A stretch of 52,864 nucleotides of DNA from Catenaria anguillulae PL171 (GCA_002102555.1 MCFL01000172.1:1-52864), one strand, 5' to 3'. Positions 1 through 12,638 are shown, counted from the first letter of the stretch. The notes: generated from the sequence alone by a model not told the origin. A program made the numbers and translations.

Positions 1-1972
1 GTTGACAGCGGAATCGCCCCCGACCCCACGGCTTGACTTGCGGTAGGACCGGCCGTGCCGGACAAAAGTGGGGGCAAGATTTGGGGTATTGAGAACCGAA
101 CAGAGCCTCTTCGATCGCTGCATGGATCCGCTGCAATGTCGGGTGGGAAATGGATTTCGGTTCCAAGAGTTCGCCGCCCTTGCGCATCGATTCGCGGTCG
201 TACTTGAGGGTACTTGATTCGTGCTTTTCCACATCCAGCTCATTCTCTCTCTGCTTCGTCCTCCTCCTCCTCGTCCGAATCCACCAGCAGGCTGTTGCCT
301 ACAAACACGGCCATTGCTTGCCGCTGCTCCATTGTCGGAGTAAAACGCGCTGGTAGCCTCGGCTTGACCAATCCCGACCCACTGGACGCCCCGTCGGGCA
401 TGACCAGGTTGGCCATTTCGTCCGTCAGCAGCGACATGTACGAAACGCGATGGAATCAAACTGGTTGGGAGCTCCGTCATGAGCAGCCCACATCCGTTGC
501 CGGACTTTGGGGTGTGCGCAAAGAGTCCGACGAGTTTTGCGGAGCTGCGGCGTTGTAAACGTATCGAGCGATGGCTGCCAGTCCACGAGTGCGCATGATG
601 GAAACGAGCGCCGCCAAGCGAATGTCGGCGGTTTCGAATTTGATGTTGGGCACCACGTACCGAGTACTGGACATGAACATGTCGCGACGAATCTGCTCAA
701 GTCAATAAGTCACTGAGGTGAACGCCAACCTAAAAGGATCATGAAGAAATGGCATCATCTAAAAAGAGCACATACCGAGGCAGCGGGAACAAAAGCAATG
801 ACCATCAAGCCCACAGAGCCATCGTTGGAGACCGGATCTTTTTCCCAATCTCCAAGGGGGACCAATGCCTTGCCATAGTGATATGCCGAAATGGTGGCGT
901 CAGCGTCATAAACTGTGGCATCCTTTGGGTCCGCATTGCCTGAATCGTCCGCCACACGAAAGCCAGTCCCCATCTGGACCTTGACCGTATCGATTGCCGG
1001 CAACGGTGCTGGAGGACGTTGGTTTGGTTGCGCTGACACCGCCCACCAAATCTCCCCAATCGTCGTCTTCACCGTCAACCATTTCGAGTGCCGGAATGGA
1101 CAGCTTTGTGGCCTTTGGCAACTCGGCGCTCTTGACCTTGACGACGAATTGCACGGGAAAACGAATGACGGAGTCTTCGCGACACGGTCGCCAAGCGTGA
1201 GAAAGGTCGGGGCGTACGGGCGACTCGACGGCTGATGCAAGGCAATTGAAGGTTCAACTGTGCTGGCGAAAATTGCGCATGGAAGAATCGGCCGCCAGTC
1301 TTAGCAGAAATCGAAAAGAGGAGCGGCTGAGCAGGTGGGATGCTTGAATCATCGATCTCCTCGTCTGTAGGGTCACAGAACCCAGAACCGCTGGCCCGAT
1401 GAAAGGCAGTGCAAGAATGCGTCAGATGTCTGTGTGTGGAAAAGCAGCGCTCAGATGAAAAGCAGGGTTGCGCACACAATGTCCACTGCGATACCTTGGC
1501 CGATCGCCTGCTCCAGAATTCCTTCAATCAAGCCCTCGTCTATCATGGTCTGGGAATTGGTAATGATGCGCACGAGCTTTTGGTACTTGAGATGGCGGCA
1601 ATGTCCGATCACGGCATCAATACCCCAAGCGATTGCACCAATGATATCGCTTTGCGGAGCGCTTTTCCAGTTTCCGTTGTGAACTGTGCGTAGCAGATCA
1701 CAGATGCATTGGCCATTAGGGGTGTGCCTTCGGGGTAACCAGCGTCCCCAGGTGGCCAAAGATGGTAGACGCCTGATAGCTGCGTCACCCAGCATGCCGC
1801 GATAACGGGTTTCCGATGATCCCGCAAGGAAGACGGCAACCTGATCTTGAGATTTCTGCTCGCGGACCTTGGCGAGGAGAAAGGAGAAGAGCATGGATTG
1901 CGCGGCAGCAAGATCCGAGCCCATGTCAGATCCGACGGCGAGGACGTAAACGGTGGCTTTCTTGGTGGCCAT
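1..1972 (-). CDS. KU80: Ku80 / XRCC5-like DNA end-binding protein, partial
   Basis: Large subunit of the Ku heterodimer, which binds DNA double-strand ends in non-homologous end joining and at telomeres. Reading leftward from an ATG at 1970-1972, the first exon is the N-terminal von Willebrand A-like domain (MATKKATVYVLAVGSDMGS... LVRIITNSQTMIDEG). Later segments carry the beta-barrel signature (ISAYHYGKALVPLGDW, near 830-880), the core segment LAALVSIMRTRGLAAIARYV (near 560-630), and an arm-like stretch (FTPTMEQRQAM, then SHPTLQRIHAAI) still open at base 1. The C terminus therefore lies outside the window. At least one intron follows the vWA domain near 1.4-1.46 kb; its borders are unclear. 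Three further single-base frame changes (about 250, 445 and 460) have no plausible intron, each behaving like one extra base. These are sequencing indels or gene decay. Family assignment rests on motif order and is fairly secure; the exact exon model is not. Confidence 0.75.
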
Positions 1973-2353
1973 ATTGAATTGATTGCATTCAGTGCGGTGG
2001 TGTCATGGCGACTGTAAGTGTGAATACATATCATGTCCAACGATTGCAAGTGTCAGTTGCGGTCTCGCGGACGGCCACGTGCGTGGGCTTGCGAGACATG
2101 TAAATATGTACTGTACATGCATATGTCTTTAGTACATAGCGGGCATGACAATTGGCAGTGACATCGCGTCGATCAGGCCAGGCTCAGTCCTTTTCCTTTT
2201 CCGGCTGGTCGACAGTTGTCGCCTTTCTCGCCATGCGAAAATCATTGCCCGCAAAAAAAAACAATCATGTCAGTAGCCCATGCATCATCGCCGAAGGATA
2301 CATCCCCTGCATCGACAAGCCAAAGCCTAAGCCAAAGTCATCGATCCGCCGCC

Positions 2354-3408
2354 ATGCCCACACCCACGCCTTCCCGCCGACAAGCACCACGGACCATGAC
2401 CCTCGTCGCGGCTCTCATCTTCTTGTCCCTCGTCCCATTGCACGCCTCCGCCGCCTTCAACTGCGCCGATGTCCAACTCAACGACCGCAAATTCGACATC
2501 TCCTCAATCTTTACCAACGACCTCGAGGTTGTTAAGACTGTCGACACCCCGCCTTCAACCACCTTGGTCGCCTATCGAGTCAACCCCTGCCGCAAGCTGA
2601 CGCCGAGCAAGGACGTGGCTGCCGCCGACACCTGCTCCGCCGACACATGGGCGTGCCTCGTGAAAACTGTCAAGCGCGATACGACTACCCTTGTCGCAGA
2701 AGTGATTGGCCTCGTGAAAGGTGATACCCCGCTCCCGACCGTGACGTTCAACCCCGGCTCGCAAGCCGACGATGGATCCTTGCTGACCCTGACCTACACG
2801 GGAAAGCGCCCAGACGATCGCGCATTTGAAACCGTACTACGACTGGAGTGCGCCAAGCAGGGAGGACCGCTCGAGTTGCAGGAAGATTCAGAGGTCAAGG
2901 CCGTCTTCAAAGTACGGTCTGCAGCAGCGTGTCCAGTTGCTCCTGGATCGGGATCGGGCGGTAACAACAACGGCGGTGGTAAGCCCGCAGATGGGAACAA
3001 GCCCGAAGAAAAGTCGGGCGGTGGATTCGGGTCGTTCTTGACCATGTACGTGCCCATTTCTTGACAGCCTCCTTTTCGCGTTTTTGATAGGTCACGGGAA
3101 ACTGACTTGAGCGTTTCCGCAGCGTTTTCACTTGCTTTGTGGTCTACATGCTTGTCGGCACCTTGTACCGCAAGTTTGTATTGAAGGTCACGGGGCCCGA
3201 CGCTATTCCACACTACGACTTTTGGGTTGAACTGCCTGGCATGATTGTGGTATGTTTTTTGGCGTCTTGGATATCCTATTTGACATATTTGGCCCCATCG
3301 CATTCATGTCGTCAATCAACGCACTCATCCTCATTGTGTACCCAGGAACTCTTTCATGCAATTAAAAACAAGGTGACGGGTGGTCAACGAGGATACATTC
3401 AAGTTTGA
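2354..3408 (+). CDS. ATG27: Autophagy-related protein 27 (Atg27)
   Basis: Type I membrane protein with a mannose-6-phosphate-receptor-like lumenal domain, known in fungi to cycle between Golgi/endosome/vacuole and Atg9 vesicles. Exons 2354-3045, 3123-3249 and 3346-3408 total 882 nt, 293 residues. I chose the ATG at 2354 (GCCGCCATGC context) because it leads into a signal peptide (MTLVAALIFLSLVPLHASA). Earlier in-frame ATGs at 2216 and 2267 are possible. The lumenal domain shows family features (FDISSIF, YRVNPCRKL, later cysteines). A Gly/Asn/Lys-rich linker, one membrane span (IVFTCFVVYMLVGTLY) and a cytosolic tail follow. The tail has the Atg27-like PHYDFWVELPG segment and ends RGYIQV. Intron donors are GTACGT and GTATGT. 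Its 3' end overlaps the last exon of the opposite-strand gene by about 47 nt. Confidence 0.88.
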
Positions 3409-4720
3409 CGCTGCCAAAACGGCCTTGGCGCTGGTTGTATTCCGTCGCATATGGAATGATTCCTGGTACTCTCTCATCATACACAACGTAGTCATGATTT
3501 GCTTCCTTTTGGAGCACCTGGACCATTGCTGGCCTCGCCTGTGTCACTTGGGTGATCCCGCTTTTGTCGCTTTGTCTTTCGCGGTGCCTCAGCACTACAC
3601 AGATTGTAAAAAAAAAAAAGTCGAGTCAAGCAGCGCCGGATGCAACTTTCACGAAAGGAGGGGTGCACGTACGTATACACTCCATCGTGGCCAGCCTGTG
3701 CTGTACCTGCTCCTTGAGATGCGACAAGTCTTCAAATCCTCGTCGCTATCATGTCCGAATCAACAACGGTTCTCGAAAAGCCCATGGCACCTGCTTGCGC
3801 GCCCGCCATTTCCATGTCCAGGTCGGCAGCATCTAAGTCATCGGGGATATCGCGGTGACGCCGCTTTTGAGGTACAGTTGTGGCGGACGAAGCGGAAACG
3901 GCCGAATGGTCAGTGAGGGATGCTGGAGGGGCTGGGAGGGAAGTGGATTCGTCCTACAGGTGGGTCGCAGAAGTGAGTGGCAAAGCACATAATCGACGAC
4001 AGAATGAAATGTGCGCACTAAAGGAGCGGCAGCTGCTTCAACGTCCAAATCGAGTTCGTAATCGCTGCCAGCGTCACCGAAAATGCTACACAAAGTAACC
4101 GCCAAGTGAGCAGCCTTCCATGTCTTGGGACCAAGACATAGGTTTGCAACATACTCGGAGTCGCTGCTGTCACTCTCCTTCTCTGATACCCGTGAAGGTG
4201 CGGCGGGACGGCCTATCGGCGAACGATTGGCTACCGGAGCCTTTTCTGGTGAGGCCGCTTGCCAAGACGGCTGCTTCTCCTCCCTGCGACTGGAACCACT
4301 GAGACGCTCTCGACTTTGCCGAATTTCACGAATCACAGCATTCAGCGCAGCGCTGTCGTTGTCAAGCCTTGACGAGGCGCTTGCGGCGGCATTGTGTGTG
4401 CGAGCATTCCTCACCACTACATGGGGCGGACCAGTGCTCTTTTGCGACACATCAAACGAAAAGAACAGCCGCCCAGGTGCAAATTGAGGATTGACCGCAG
4501 GAGCTTCGGATGGCCGCTTGAACGCGGCCGCCAGGATTCGCTTTGCAAAGTCGAGGTGAGCCTTGGAGCTTGGTGGTGTGTCGCGCTGAGGGGATCCCTG
4601 GGTTGAGACCGGTGCCACAGGGCTGAGTAAAGAGTTGGATTCGCGGGCCGGGGGAGGCGGCGGAGTCGGTGCTCGCAGAGATGCTACGAGTTGTTGGGCC
4701 GCAATGAGTTCGGGATCCAT
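3362..4720 (-). CDS. Unidentified acidic/Ser-Pro-rich protein with coiled-coil segment
   Basis: I do not recognise this protein. Exon 1 (4720-4019, 234 codons) begins MDPELIAAQQLVASLRAP and is rich in Ser, Pro and Ala, with an acidic stretch (ESDSSDSEYVANLCLG; later DYELDLDVEAAA). An intron at 3954-4018 (GTGCGC...TAG) joins an acidic second exon. A third segment reads DLSHLKEQVQHRLATMEC, which looks like a short coiled coil. A clear intron at 3595-3672 (GTACGT ... poly-T ... TGTAG) then joins a basic last exon starting LRHRERQSDKSG and ending at 3362. Between the acidic exon and the coiled-coil piece, near 3735-3760, the frame is off by one base. The cause is an unrecognised intron or an indel. 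The last exon overlaps the 3' end of ATG27 on the other strand. The acidic and basic composition suggests a nuclear protein, but that is only a guess. Confidence 0.45.
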
Positions 4721-5182
4721 GGCGAAAAGCTTGCATTGTGTGCATCATTTCTCTTCGTTGCGCTCGCTCGCTTCGTATTATTTAACATGTTCTCGCATCC
4801 AAACGGTGCATTCGTGCCTAGCACCCTGGTTTTCGGAGGAGGACTCGCCCGCTTGAATGGAAATGCCATCGACGGATCCTATCAATCTTTACTGCGCATT
4901 GACTTTCAATACCTGAATGCTTGGAAAGACATACTTGAGATGCTGACAAAGGCCACGTAGTCATCACTTCCAATGTGCTTGAAGCGCCAGGGACCAGGGA
5001 AAGAACGACAGCATGAGGAATTGTATTGATGGAAGATGGAGAAGACGAAGAGCCACAATGATGTGGTATGTAGAGAGACAAAGGACGTCTGACTGGCGGA
5101 ATATGGTCGCAAGCAAACCGAGGTGATGCAACCGCGAAGCACAGTAGATTCCGTCCCTACGGCGGGCGAACAGGAGCAGCGG
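4721..5182. other. Intergenic, no gene seen
   Basis: Region between the start of the unidentified coiled-coil gene and the stop of coactosin. No open frame with coding character on either strand. It must hold the promoter of the former and the 3' end of the latter. Confidence 0.5.
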
Positions 5183-5988
5183 CTAGTACTCGGAGTTTTG
5201 GCTGAAGAAAAAGAGTAGCGGATAATGATACAAAAGAGAGTCGTCAGCGGAAGATACTACACCAGTTGAAACGAATCACGGCACACATACCGGTCATAGT
5301 TTGCACCCATGGCCTTCTTGAGCTTTTGAACGAGAACCTCCTCCTTGAGATCCGCCAATCCGCTTGCCTGAACTTCAACAGCAAAAGCCGACATGACCTT
5401 CTTGACATCGTTGAATGTACCGACATTTTTGCTTGCGCATGACCTTGACGTTGGGTCCAATCCAAGTGATCAAAAGAAATTTGGTGCGTTGGGAGAGCGG
5501 GTCGTTGCCGACGAGCATGCGAAGGTAAGCAAATCCGGCCTTGTCGTCCTTCAAATGCTCTGAGAGCTCGGGCAGCCCACCTTTGCCTGAAATGGGGCAA
5601 GCGTGTGCAACGCAAACAGTAGTACAAGAGGCCATGACGGTGGCAGTCCAGTCACTGTGAGGCAAGTACCGGTAGCGCCAATCTTGAGCTTGTCCGAGGT
5701 GTCTGATTCATAAGTGAGGTAAACATAGTTGGTCTCGGTCTTGTCATTGCGAACGTCTGCGCGGTTGTCGATCCGGGGTTGGTGAGGGGATGGGAAAAAC
5801 GACGCGTGTGCGATCAGTCGTCGCACGGGTGGGAATTTAAAATCTTTGCATACCTTCGTAGGCGGCTGCAATATCCTCAGTCTGTCAATGTCGGGCGGCG
5901 CGTTGATAAAGATGAGAGTTTTATTATCATATCGCCTGACGGAAGGGCGATGAATGGCTAAATTGCGAACCTGAATGACACCGGGCAT
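5183..5988 (-). CDS. Coactosin-like actin-binding protein (ADF-H domain)
   Basis: Small actin-filament-binding protein of the ADF/cofilin superfamily, acting in the cortical cytoskeleton. The split gene reads MPGVIQ | DIAAAYE | DVRNDKTETNYVYLTYES... | GKGGLPELSEHLKDDKAG... GANYDR | QNSEY-stop. Landmarks typical of the family are DVRNDKTETN, LKDDKAGFAYLRM, KFLLITWIGPNVKVMRK, VEVQASGLADLKEE and GANYDR. Four introns are placed: after MPGVIQ, after YE (GTATGC...GCAG), after GAT (GTACTT...TTTCAG), and a last one (GTATGT...TTCAG) before CAAAACTCCGAGTACTAG. Between VMRK and DVKKVM the frame breaks twice within about 25 nt (near 5418-5435). One base appears missing at a GG and one at an AAA, and frame is lost then regained elsewhere. 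That pattern looks like homopolymer sequencing error rather than decay. It is divergent from the TFIIIC subunit gene, about 400 bp away. Confidence 0.85.
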
Positions 5989-6388
5989 GTTGGCAATTGA
6001 AGACGTGGGTTGCAATTGACGGAGGGGGGCGAGGGGATCAGGTCGGGTTGGCGCTGGGCAAATGCAGCAAGTGGCCAAGGGGTATGTGACTTGAGATACG
6101 GATGGATCACTTGAACTGGTTTCCAAGAAGGGGCGTTGTGTATTTTCGATGTTATTCAGAAGCGGCCACGACACAATCCACACACTTGAGTGACGCATCC
6201 CACCGACACCACAACATGATATGGCCGTCGATCCTGCGCGTCTCAACATCAACGCATATTTGTAAATATTGACTTGAGGGCTCTCTATCATAAGCATGTC
6301 AACCTTCGATGTTAAAAACATGAGAAGCTCATGAAACGTCCGTGCAGACAATTCTCGATATGTTCACAATTCTTCGACCATCGCCACG

Positions 6389-9335
6389 ATGAATCGACCT
6401 CGTCGCTCTGCCTCCACCCGCATCCAGCGGCCTGCGTATCCCACAGGCCTCTTTTCCGACGAAGAAGATCCAGGCCCATCGCGCAAACGCACTTCACCAG
6501 ACTCGGACGGCCCTGGCTCAGAGTCCGACTTCAATCCGGAAGACGCTGCTGTCGACGAGGAGCCCACCGACGACGATTCTGACCAGATTGACGAGACGGC
6601 ATCCCATGACGAAGACGATCACCATGCCGCGGACCTTGATGAGCTCGCCGAAGACGATGACGATTTGGTCATTGGCCGACCTGGACCATCGGCTTCATCT
6701 TCATCGAGACGCAAGTCTCAACATCCAAGCATCATGCTCCCACTTCAACACACCCCTGACCAAGGCATCCCTGCTCCGTTGGTTCTCGCGCCAGTCGACC
6801 CGGCCACGATTGAGGTCCTTCCAGAGCACCAAGCAGCGAGCCAAGCGCTCATTGAGCGAATCAAGCAGGCTATTCTCGAAAAAGGCTCTCGTGCACATTC
6901 AATCCGCGCAATCAACATCTGCTTTGGGCCACAATCCTGAGCCAGATTCGCAAAGCAGCACCAATCCACCAAATCTCTCCTCAACGTCCCTCGTGCGCAT
7001 GCCGGTTATCGTTGACGGCAAGTTTGGATGCCCGATCTGTCCATTCTCTGGTGTTACCCGCTCAGCGTTCGTCGGACACCTCAAACACGCCGTGCACCCA
7101 ATTTCTGCTGTTGTGGCCCGCTTGTTTCCAAAGTCCCCGCTCGAGCCTCGCAGCCCACTTCTTGGTAACCTCCCCGATGTCCACCCGCTTTTACCACCGA
7201 TTCGTCTATTCTTGAACTCGTCTTGGCCATACCCGTTCCGCTTTACCCAATTCAAGTGTCACTTGGATCACTGCTGCTCACCACCGACATTGGCGAGTTC
7301 CTCTACGAATCCTCAGCCGTCCTTCTCGGCATGCCCGAATTTGACCCCTTGTCGTACCTGCAACTTCAACCCATCTTTTCGCGACAGGACATTCCCATCT
7401 ATGCCCACCTCAAAGACCTGGTTGCCGCCTCGGTCAATGAACCGCGATCCAAGCAAAGCGTCAATGTTTGGCAAAACAACTCCCGCATCACGCTTGCAGG
7501 ATCCGAAGCCACCAATGGCGACGCTGAAGAGCCGTCAACAGAAGCCACAACGTGGGCAACGCCCAAACCCCGGCGCGCAGGAAAAAAGTCACTCAAGGCC
7601 GCCGAAGCTGCCGGCGGGCCGTTGGACTCTTTAGGCCCGGTTTCGAAGCGCTTCACATCCGAAAAGCATTTGTATTCAATTCAACTGTCTAGGCGGCTCC
7701 GGCATGCGTTGGACCAATTGGATGCTCATGCAACCAGCAAACATCAAGTGGTCGAGTCTTGTCGAGCAGAGGATCACGCAAGAGCAGATGCCACCGTGGA
7801 ATTGGTGTTTGAAGGAAGCAAAGATCCGGTTCGCTTAGAATTGTTCGCATCTGCAGCATTTGGTCCGTTGGTGAATGTTTTGTTCCAGCCGCATTTGCAC
7901 ATTCTGACCCCCGTCACGTCTCCATCAATGACTAGGTGGCAAGAGTTCGGGCTATGTCATCAACACTGGCGGTTCCGTCTGGGGCACAACTTGGCACAGT
8001 AACTTCCTTGCTATCGGTGGCTATCAAAACACGATCGATTACCATGTTGTCGGCGCTCGATGCCCCGGATTTGGCACAATTCAAGTCTGGGATGTGACGC
8101 TCGAAAACAATTCCGAACCGCCCCAACTCGTTTGTTGCATCCATCACGACTGGGGCGCATGTTTCGACCTCAAGTGGTGGCCAGGAAGCTATCATGACAA
8201 CGTTGAAGATTCACTGCGCATCGGGTTGCTCGGCGGCTGTTTTGCTGATGGCGGCTTCCGATTATTTTCGGTACCACGCGTCGAAAAGCCCGGCGAGCAC
8301 GTTGCCCTTGACCGCGTTGTGTTTGAGGTGCTGCGACCAGAATCCAATTGCCTGTCGTTTGACTGGGGTGGGACAGAAAAACTCGCAATCGGGTTCAGCA
8401 ATGGCTTCATGTCCGTGTACGATGTGCCGTTCATGCTGCAAGGATTCCAACATGCACTCATGACGCACTTTCCCGCGCACGATTCTTTCGTGAGCGGCGT
8501 GGCGTTTGAGCGGGGAGTCAATCCACATGCGCCATTGCAGGTCATGTCATGTGGATCCGACGGCCGGTTTCTGGTGTGGGACACGCGAGATTTGTCGGCG
8601 CCGTTGGTATTGAGCCGGAGTCGAGGTACGTTCAAGCAATCACGCTGTTTAGCATGTACATGGCGCGCTTTCTGTATTGAACCGTTTTTTTATTTCTTTA
8701 TTTCTATAGCATTTCTGCGCGCCTGCGAATGGAGCAAAGACACCCATTTCCTTCACTTTGCCGATACCGACCATTCTGTCCGCACATATCGCAACCCGGA
8801 CATTCGCGCATCACAAGTTAGCCTTGGGCACTCGGGAACCATCTGGGCCCTGGATTCGTCACCATACCATCCATTCATCTTGTCGGCGTCGGGTGATGGC
8901 GCAGTCAAGATGTCCAATCCGTTCTTGAGCAAAGTTCGCGGAATCAAGCAGTCCGTGACGACCGTCTATTCCATGGAGTGCGACGCCGAGGGCAAAAAGT
9001 TTACGTACGGAAGCTATTTGCGTTCCAAGGTACGGAATGTTGCTTGTCTGGTGTTGAACCTTTCGACCTCGACCTCAACGCTTCGTTCAATGTCCCCAGG
9101 AACTCCTGCCCGCTGTCATGCGCAAGGAAGGCGGCATTGTGTTCAGGGTTGATCCTCGTGCTTCCATTCAAGCGGTACGCTCTTGTTTTTCGTGAACACT
9201 TTTCTTCGCAAACCCCAGTCTTACTTATACATTTTGCAGTGTGCTTGGTGCGATACACCCGAGTTTTCTGGGTGGCTCGCCTCTGGTGGACGAAACGGGA
9301 TTGTCCGCATTGACAATGTCTCCCAGAAAAAATGA
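6389..9335 (+). CDS. TFIIIC WD-repeat subunit (Tfc6 / GTF3C2-like)
   Basis: Subunit of RNA polymerase III transcription factor TFIIIC, which binds B-box promoters of tRNA genes. The N terminus is basic then very acidic (GLFSDEEDPGPSRKR). A C2H2 finger-like segment follows (FGCPICPFSGVTRSAFVGH, near 7025-7085). The WD domain opens with GYVINTGGSVWG (7950-7985), followed by FGTIQVWDV, RIGLLGGCFADGGF and QVMSCGSDGRFLVWDTRD. It ends WLASGGRNGIVRIDNV, typical of this family's last repeat. Clear introns are 8626-8709, 9030-9099 and 9175-9239. Frame changes near 6880-6900 (A5 run) and 7190 (T4 run) have no good splice sites and look like single-base indels. The change near 7930 may be an intron with unclear borders. 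Only the family role is known; exact orthology is inferred. The stop is 246 bp from the convergent uL2m stop. Confidence 0.72.
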
Positions 9336-9580
9336 CTTTGTGTGCTACTATGTGTTTGTAGTTGGGGTGTGTCATGTGTATTTATTGATAAGTGATGCTT
9401 TCCAATTTGTGTCACATTCATCGCTTGCGATGCCCTGATGCAAAGGGACTATCTGGTCACCCAACTCATGCTTAACATTCCAATGGGATCTTGTTGGCAG
9501 GTGGGATCAAAAACAGGCGAACGAGGAGAAGAAAACTACAGTGAGCTACAGCAGAAACAAAATGAACACAAAGACAAAAT

Positions 9581-10871
9581 CTAACTGGCCTGCTTACCGC
9601 GCGGGCGACCCTTGATAATCCACCATGACGGTTTGCTCTTTTGGCGAGTGCGGAAGCCCTTTGTGGGAATGCCCCAGGGAGTGACGGGAATCTTACCCTT
9701 GGTTTTACCTGGGTACCAGGAGATGAAACGAAGTGAGCGCACGGGATATGCTTTGAGCAAGGGAAGGCAGGAATCGGCCGAGGCGGCATACCTTCACCAC
9801 CACCGTGTGGGTGATCGCATGGGTTCATGGCTACACCACGGACCTTGGGGCGACGACCGCGGTTGCGGTTGGCGCCAGCAGAGCCGAGGACGCGGTGCAT
9901 CCAATCAGGGTTTGAGACAGAGCCGATCTGAAATCAGCGCGGAAAAGAAAACAAGCGATTTGTGAACAACCAAAGTAGGCCGACATATGGAGGGGTGAGC
10001 ATTGACGTACGGTTCCAACACACTCGACATGAATCAAACGAACTTCACCAGACTGCAACCGAATCTGAGCATAACCCTCGCTACCATTGGAAATGATTTG
10101 GCCCGAGGTCCCGGCAGCGCGGCACAGCTGAGCGGGTCCCCAACGGCGCAATCCAATGCAGTGAATGGTAGTACCGACGGGAATGTCCTTGATCTTGAGA
10201 CAGTTGCCGATCTGAATGGTGGGGGGCGCAGTCCCGGGCTCGGCATTGGCCAAGTTTTCGGGGACGCCCGTCCGGTACGACTGGACAATATCGCCTGCCT
10301 TGAGCCCCTGCGGCGCAACAATGTATGACAAGACATTGGTCGTCTTGTGCTTGAGCAACGCCAAGAACCCGGACCGGAAGGGATCATACTCGATCCTGAC
10401 CACCTCTTGCGCACCGGGTGCACGGCGAATGAAGTCGACGGTGCGCAGAATCCGCTGGGGCCCACCACCGCGACCACGCACGGTGATGCGGCCATGGTGG
10501 TTGCGGCCAGAGGAGCGGATCTTGCGAATGGTGAGCTCAGGAACGGGCGAGCCTTGGTACACGCCGAGTGCCTTCAAGTCAACATCACGGCGGTGGCGGA
10601 GACCGTTGGTGACGGGGCGATAGGTGATGAAGCGGCCGTCGGACCGGGCCCAGTTGTGGACAGAGCGGGCAGAAACGGAGGGCGATTGAGCAGTGATCGG
10701 AGCGTAGCTCTGGTTTGCTGCGGCAAGCGTGGCGGCAGCCAGTGGGCGGGCAGCGGCGGATGCGAACGACGTTGACAGCGTTGAGCGGGCGGCCATTGAC
10801 CGCAGGCTGAGGCCAGAAGCGCCCGCAAAGCGGAATGCGGGGGACAGTGAGGACATGAACATGGCGGGCAA
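9581..10871 (-). CDS. Mitochondrial ribosomal protein uL2m
   Basis: Large-subunit mitochondrial ribosomal protein of the L2 family, which contacts the peptidyl-transferase centre. Exons 10871-10011, 9927-9792 and 9708-9581 sum to 1125 nt, 374 residues, in frame throughout. The first about 75 residues are rich in Ala, Ser and Arg with few acids, as expected of a mitochondrial presequence ([19 protein letters not shown]). The core follows: [47 protein letters not shown] and [10 protein letters not shown]. The second exon carries the conserved [17 protein letters not shown] loop, and the last reads [17 protein letters not shown]. Introns are 9928-10010 (GTACGT) and 9709-9791 (GTATGC). MFMSSL at 10862 is an alternative start. 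It is divergent from the TBC gene. Confidence 0.93.
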
Positions 10872-11646
10872 AGGCGCTCGAGTCGCTTACATGGAGATAC
10901 AGGTTGGCGTTCGGTCTGCTTTGCCATTCGGTAAGTCAGCCATTCGGTAAGGAAGTCACTCTCAACTCTCAACTCACAACTCACAACTCATACAGACCAA
11001 ACAGACGGATCGGCGGCCCTTAGATCGGATCAAATCGTCTTCGAATACGCAGTTCCGTGGCACTTCCACTCCTCATCTGAGGAGCTTCGACGGGCTTCGT
11101 AGGCTGCCGATGTTTCGCGCGGCTTGCCATTCCGACTCGGGCTTGACTCCTTTACTGAAGGCTGTTCGTGTGTCGGCTTCTCCATGTCAACCGTCAACCG
11201 CGGATGCTTGCGGAACCCATAAGCATGCAAGTCGGTTGTCGGCACAAACCCATGCATTCATTCCCTCCACCACTCTACTTTGCACAATTGCCGCCGCTTG
11301 AATTGGCCCCGCTCCCGCGCTTTTTTTTCGCGGCCGTCTCCGTTCGAGCACCGCCGTCTCCGACCATTCGACCGCCCTGCCATCAATCACCATTTGGCAA
11401 GAAGGCGCCTTTGCCCCACATTTCTCGACACCGACCGCTGTCCTCTATCCTGCACTACTTGATTCGTTCCGACGTCAGTATCGTCTCCACGGTTACCCAG
11501 CACCGCACCATTTCCGTTCACGACAAGTTTCCTTCTGGCCGATCGTCCAGAGAAGACGCCGTCCATCCCTCCGCCCTCTGTCTTGCGCCACGACTCGGCA
11601 CTGTATGCGCAATATCGGATTGGCTTCTCGATAGAGCTTTCCAAAA
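10872..11646. other. Divergent intergenic region with a short 7-mer repeat
   Basis: About 775 bp between the starts of the uL2m and TBC genes. At 10961-10995 there is a short tandem repeat of the type CTCAACT/CTCACAA. Long open frames here (for example from 11168 on the plus strand) are low in coding character and run out of frame into the TBC gene, so I do not annotate them. Confidence 0.5.
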
Positions 11647-12603
11647 ATGTCCTCCGCGAGCGCCGGCGCAGGTAGTACCAGTAGCACGTCTGTGGATGAG
11701 ATCAACGTTCGCGAAGCCATTGAGAGACACGACGTTGCCCGTCTCCGTCAACTTGGCCAGCAGCATGGTTTCTTCACCACCAATCTCCGACGGCGAGCTT
11801 GGCCTATCCTTCTCCGATGCCCATCGTCAACGTCTTCAGCGTCTGGATCTTCTTCGCCTGTCGAGTCTGCCTTTGACGCGTCATTGTAGGATTTCCATCT
11901 CCTTTTTTCAAGAAAGTAGACACCCTCCAAGCACGCTTGCTCACCGAGTCCAGCGATGTTTCCCTTTCTCGCGTAGATCCACGTCCTATGCACATCAAAT
12001 CAAACTCGACGTCAACCGATCGTTTGTCCACTTCAAGGACCAATTGCACCCTTCCCCACCTGCCAATCCAACAGCTGAACCGCCACCATCCATCAAGGCT
12101 CGTCGCCAGGCACAGCTGCAACGCATTCTCGTGAGGCTATGCGCCCGTTACCCCTTCCTTCACTACTATCAAGGATTGCACGACGTTTGCACCATCTTGT
12201 TGCTTGTGCTCGATGAGCATCTCGCTTCAAAAGCAGTCGAGAACTTGGCATTGTTCTTCTTGCGGTTCGTGTCCATGCCCTGTGTTCCGCCTTGTCCACA
12301 TCGTCAACCATGCGCTGACACTTCCCCACAATCCTCCCTGCCACCATCCCAGAGACGCCATGCACACCAACATAGAGCCCGTCATGCAGCTCATGCGCGC
12401 CATCCTTCCCATCATCAAGTCCGAAGACCGCGACATTTATCGCCTCCTGGAAGAGTGCGAGTTGCACCCATACTTTTGCCTCAGCTGGTTCATCTCTTGG
12501 TTCTCGCACGATCTGCGCGAGTTTGACAAGGCTTGCCGATTGTTCGACTTGTTCTTGTCGTCCAACCCAATCATGCCGATTTATGTCGCGGCCGCGGTAT
12601 GTG

Positions 12604-12638
<35 letters not shown>

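Noticed and set aside
3732-3833. Taking the stop at about 3732-3734 as the end of the minus-strand gene
   Set aside because: A clean coiled-coil segment plus a strong GTACGT...TGTAG intron lie just beyond it in the neighbouring frame, so the gene more likely continues to 3362.
11168-12526. Plus-strand open frame of 452 codons upstream of and overlapping the TBC gene
   Set aside because: Wrong frame for the TBC exons over most of its length; Ser/Pro/His/Arg-rich shadow composition. The TBC model sums in frame from 11647.
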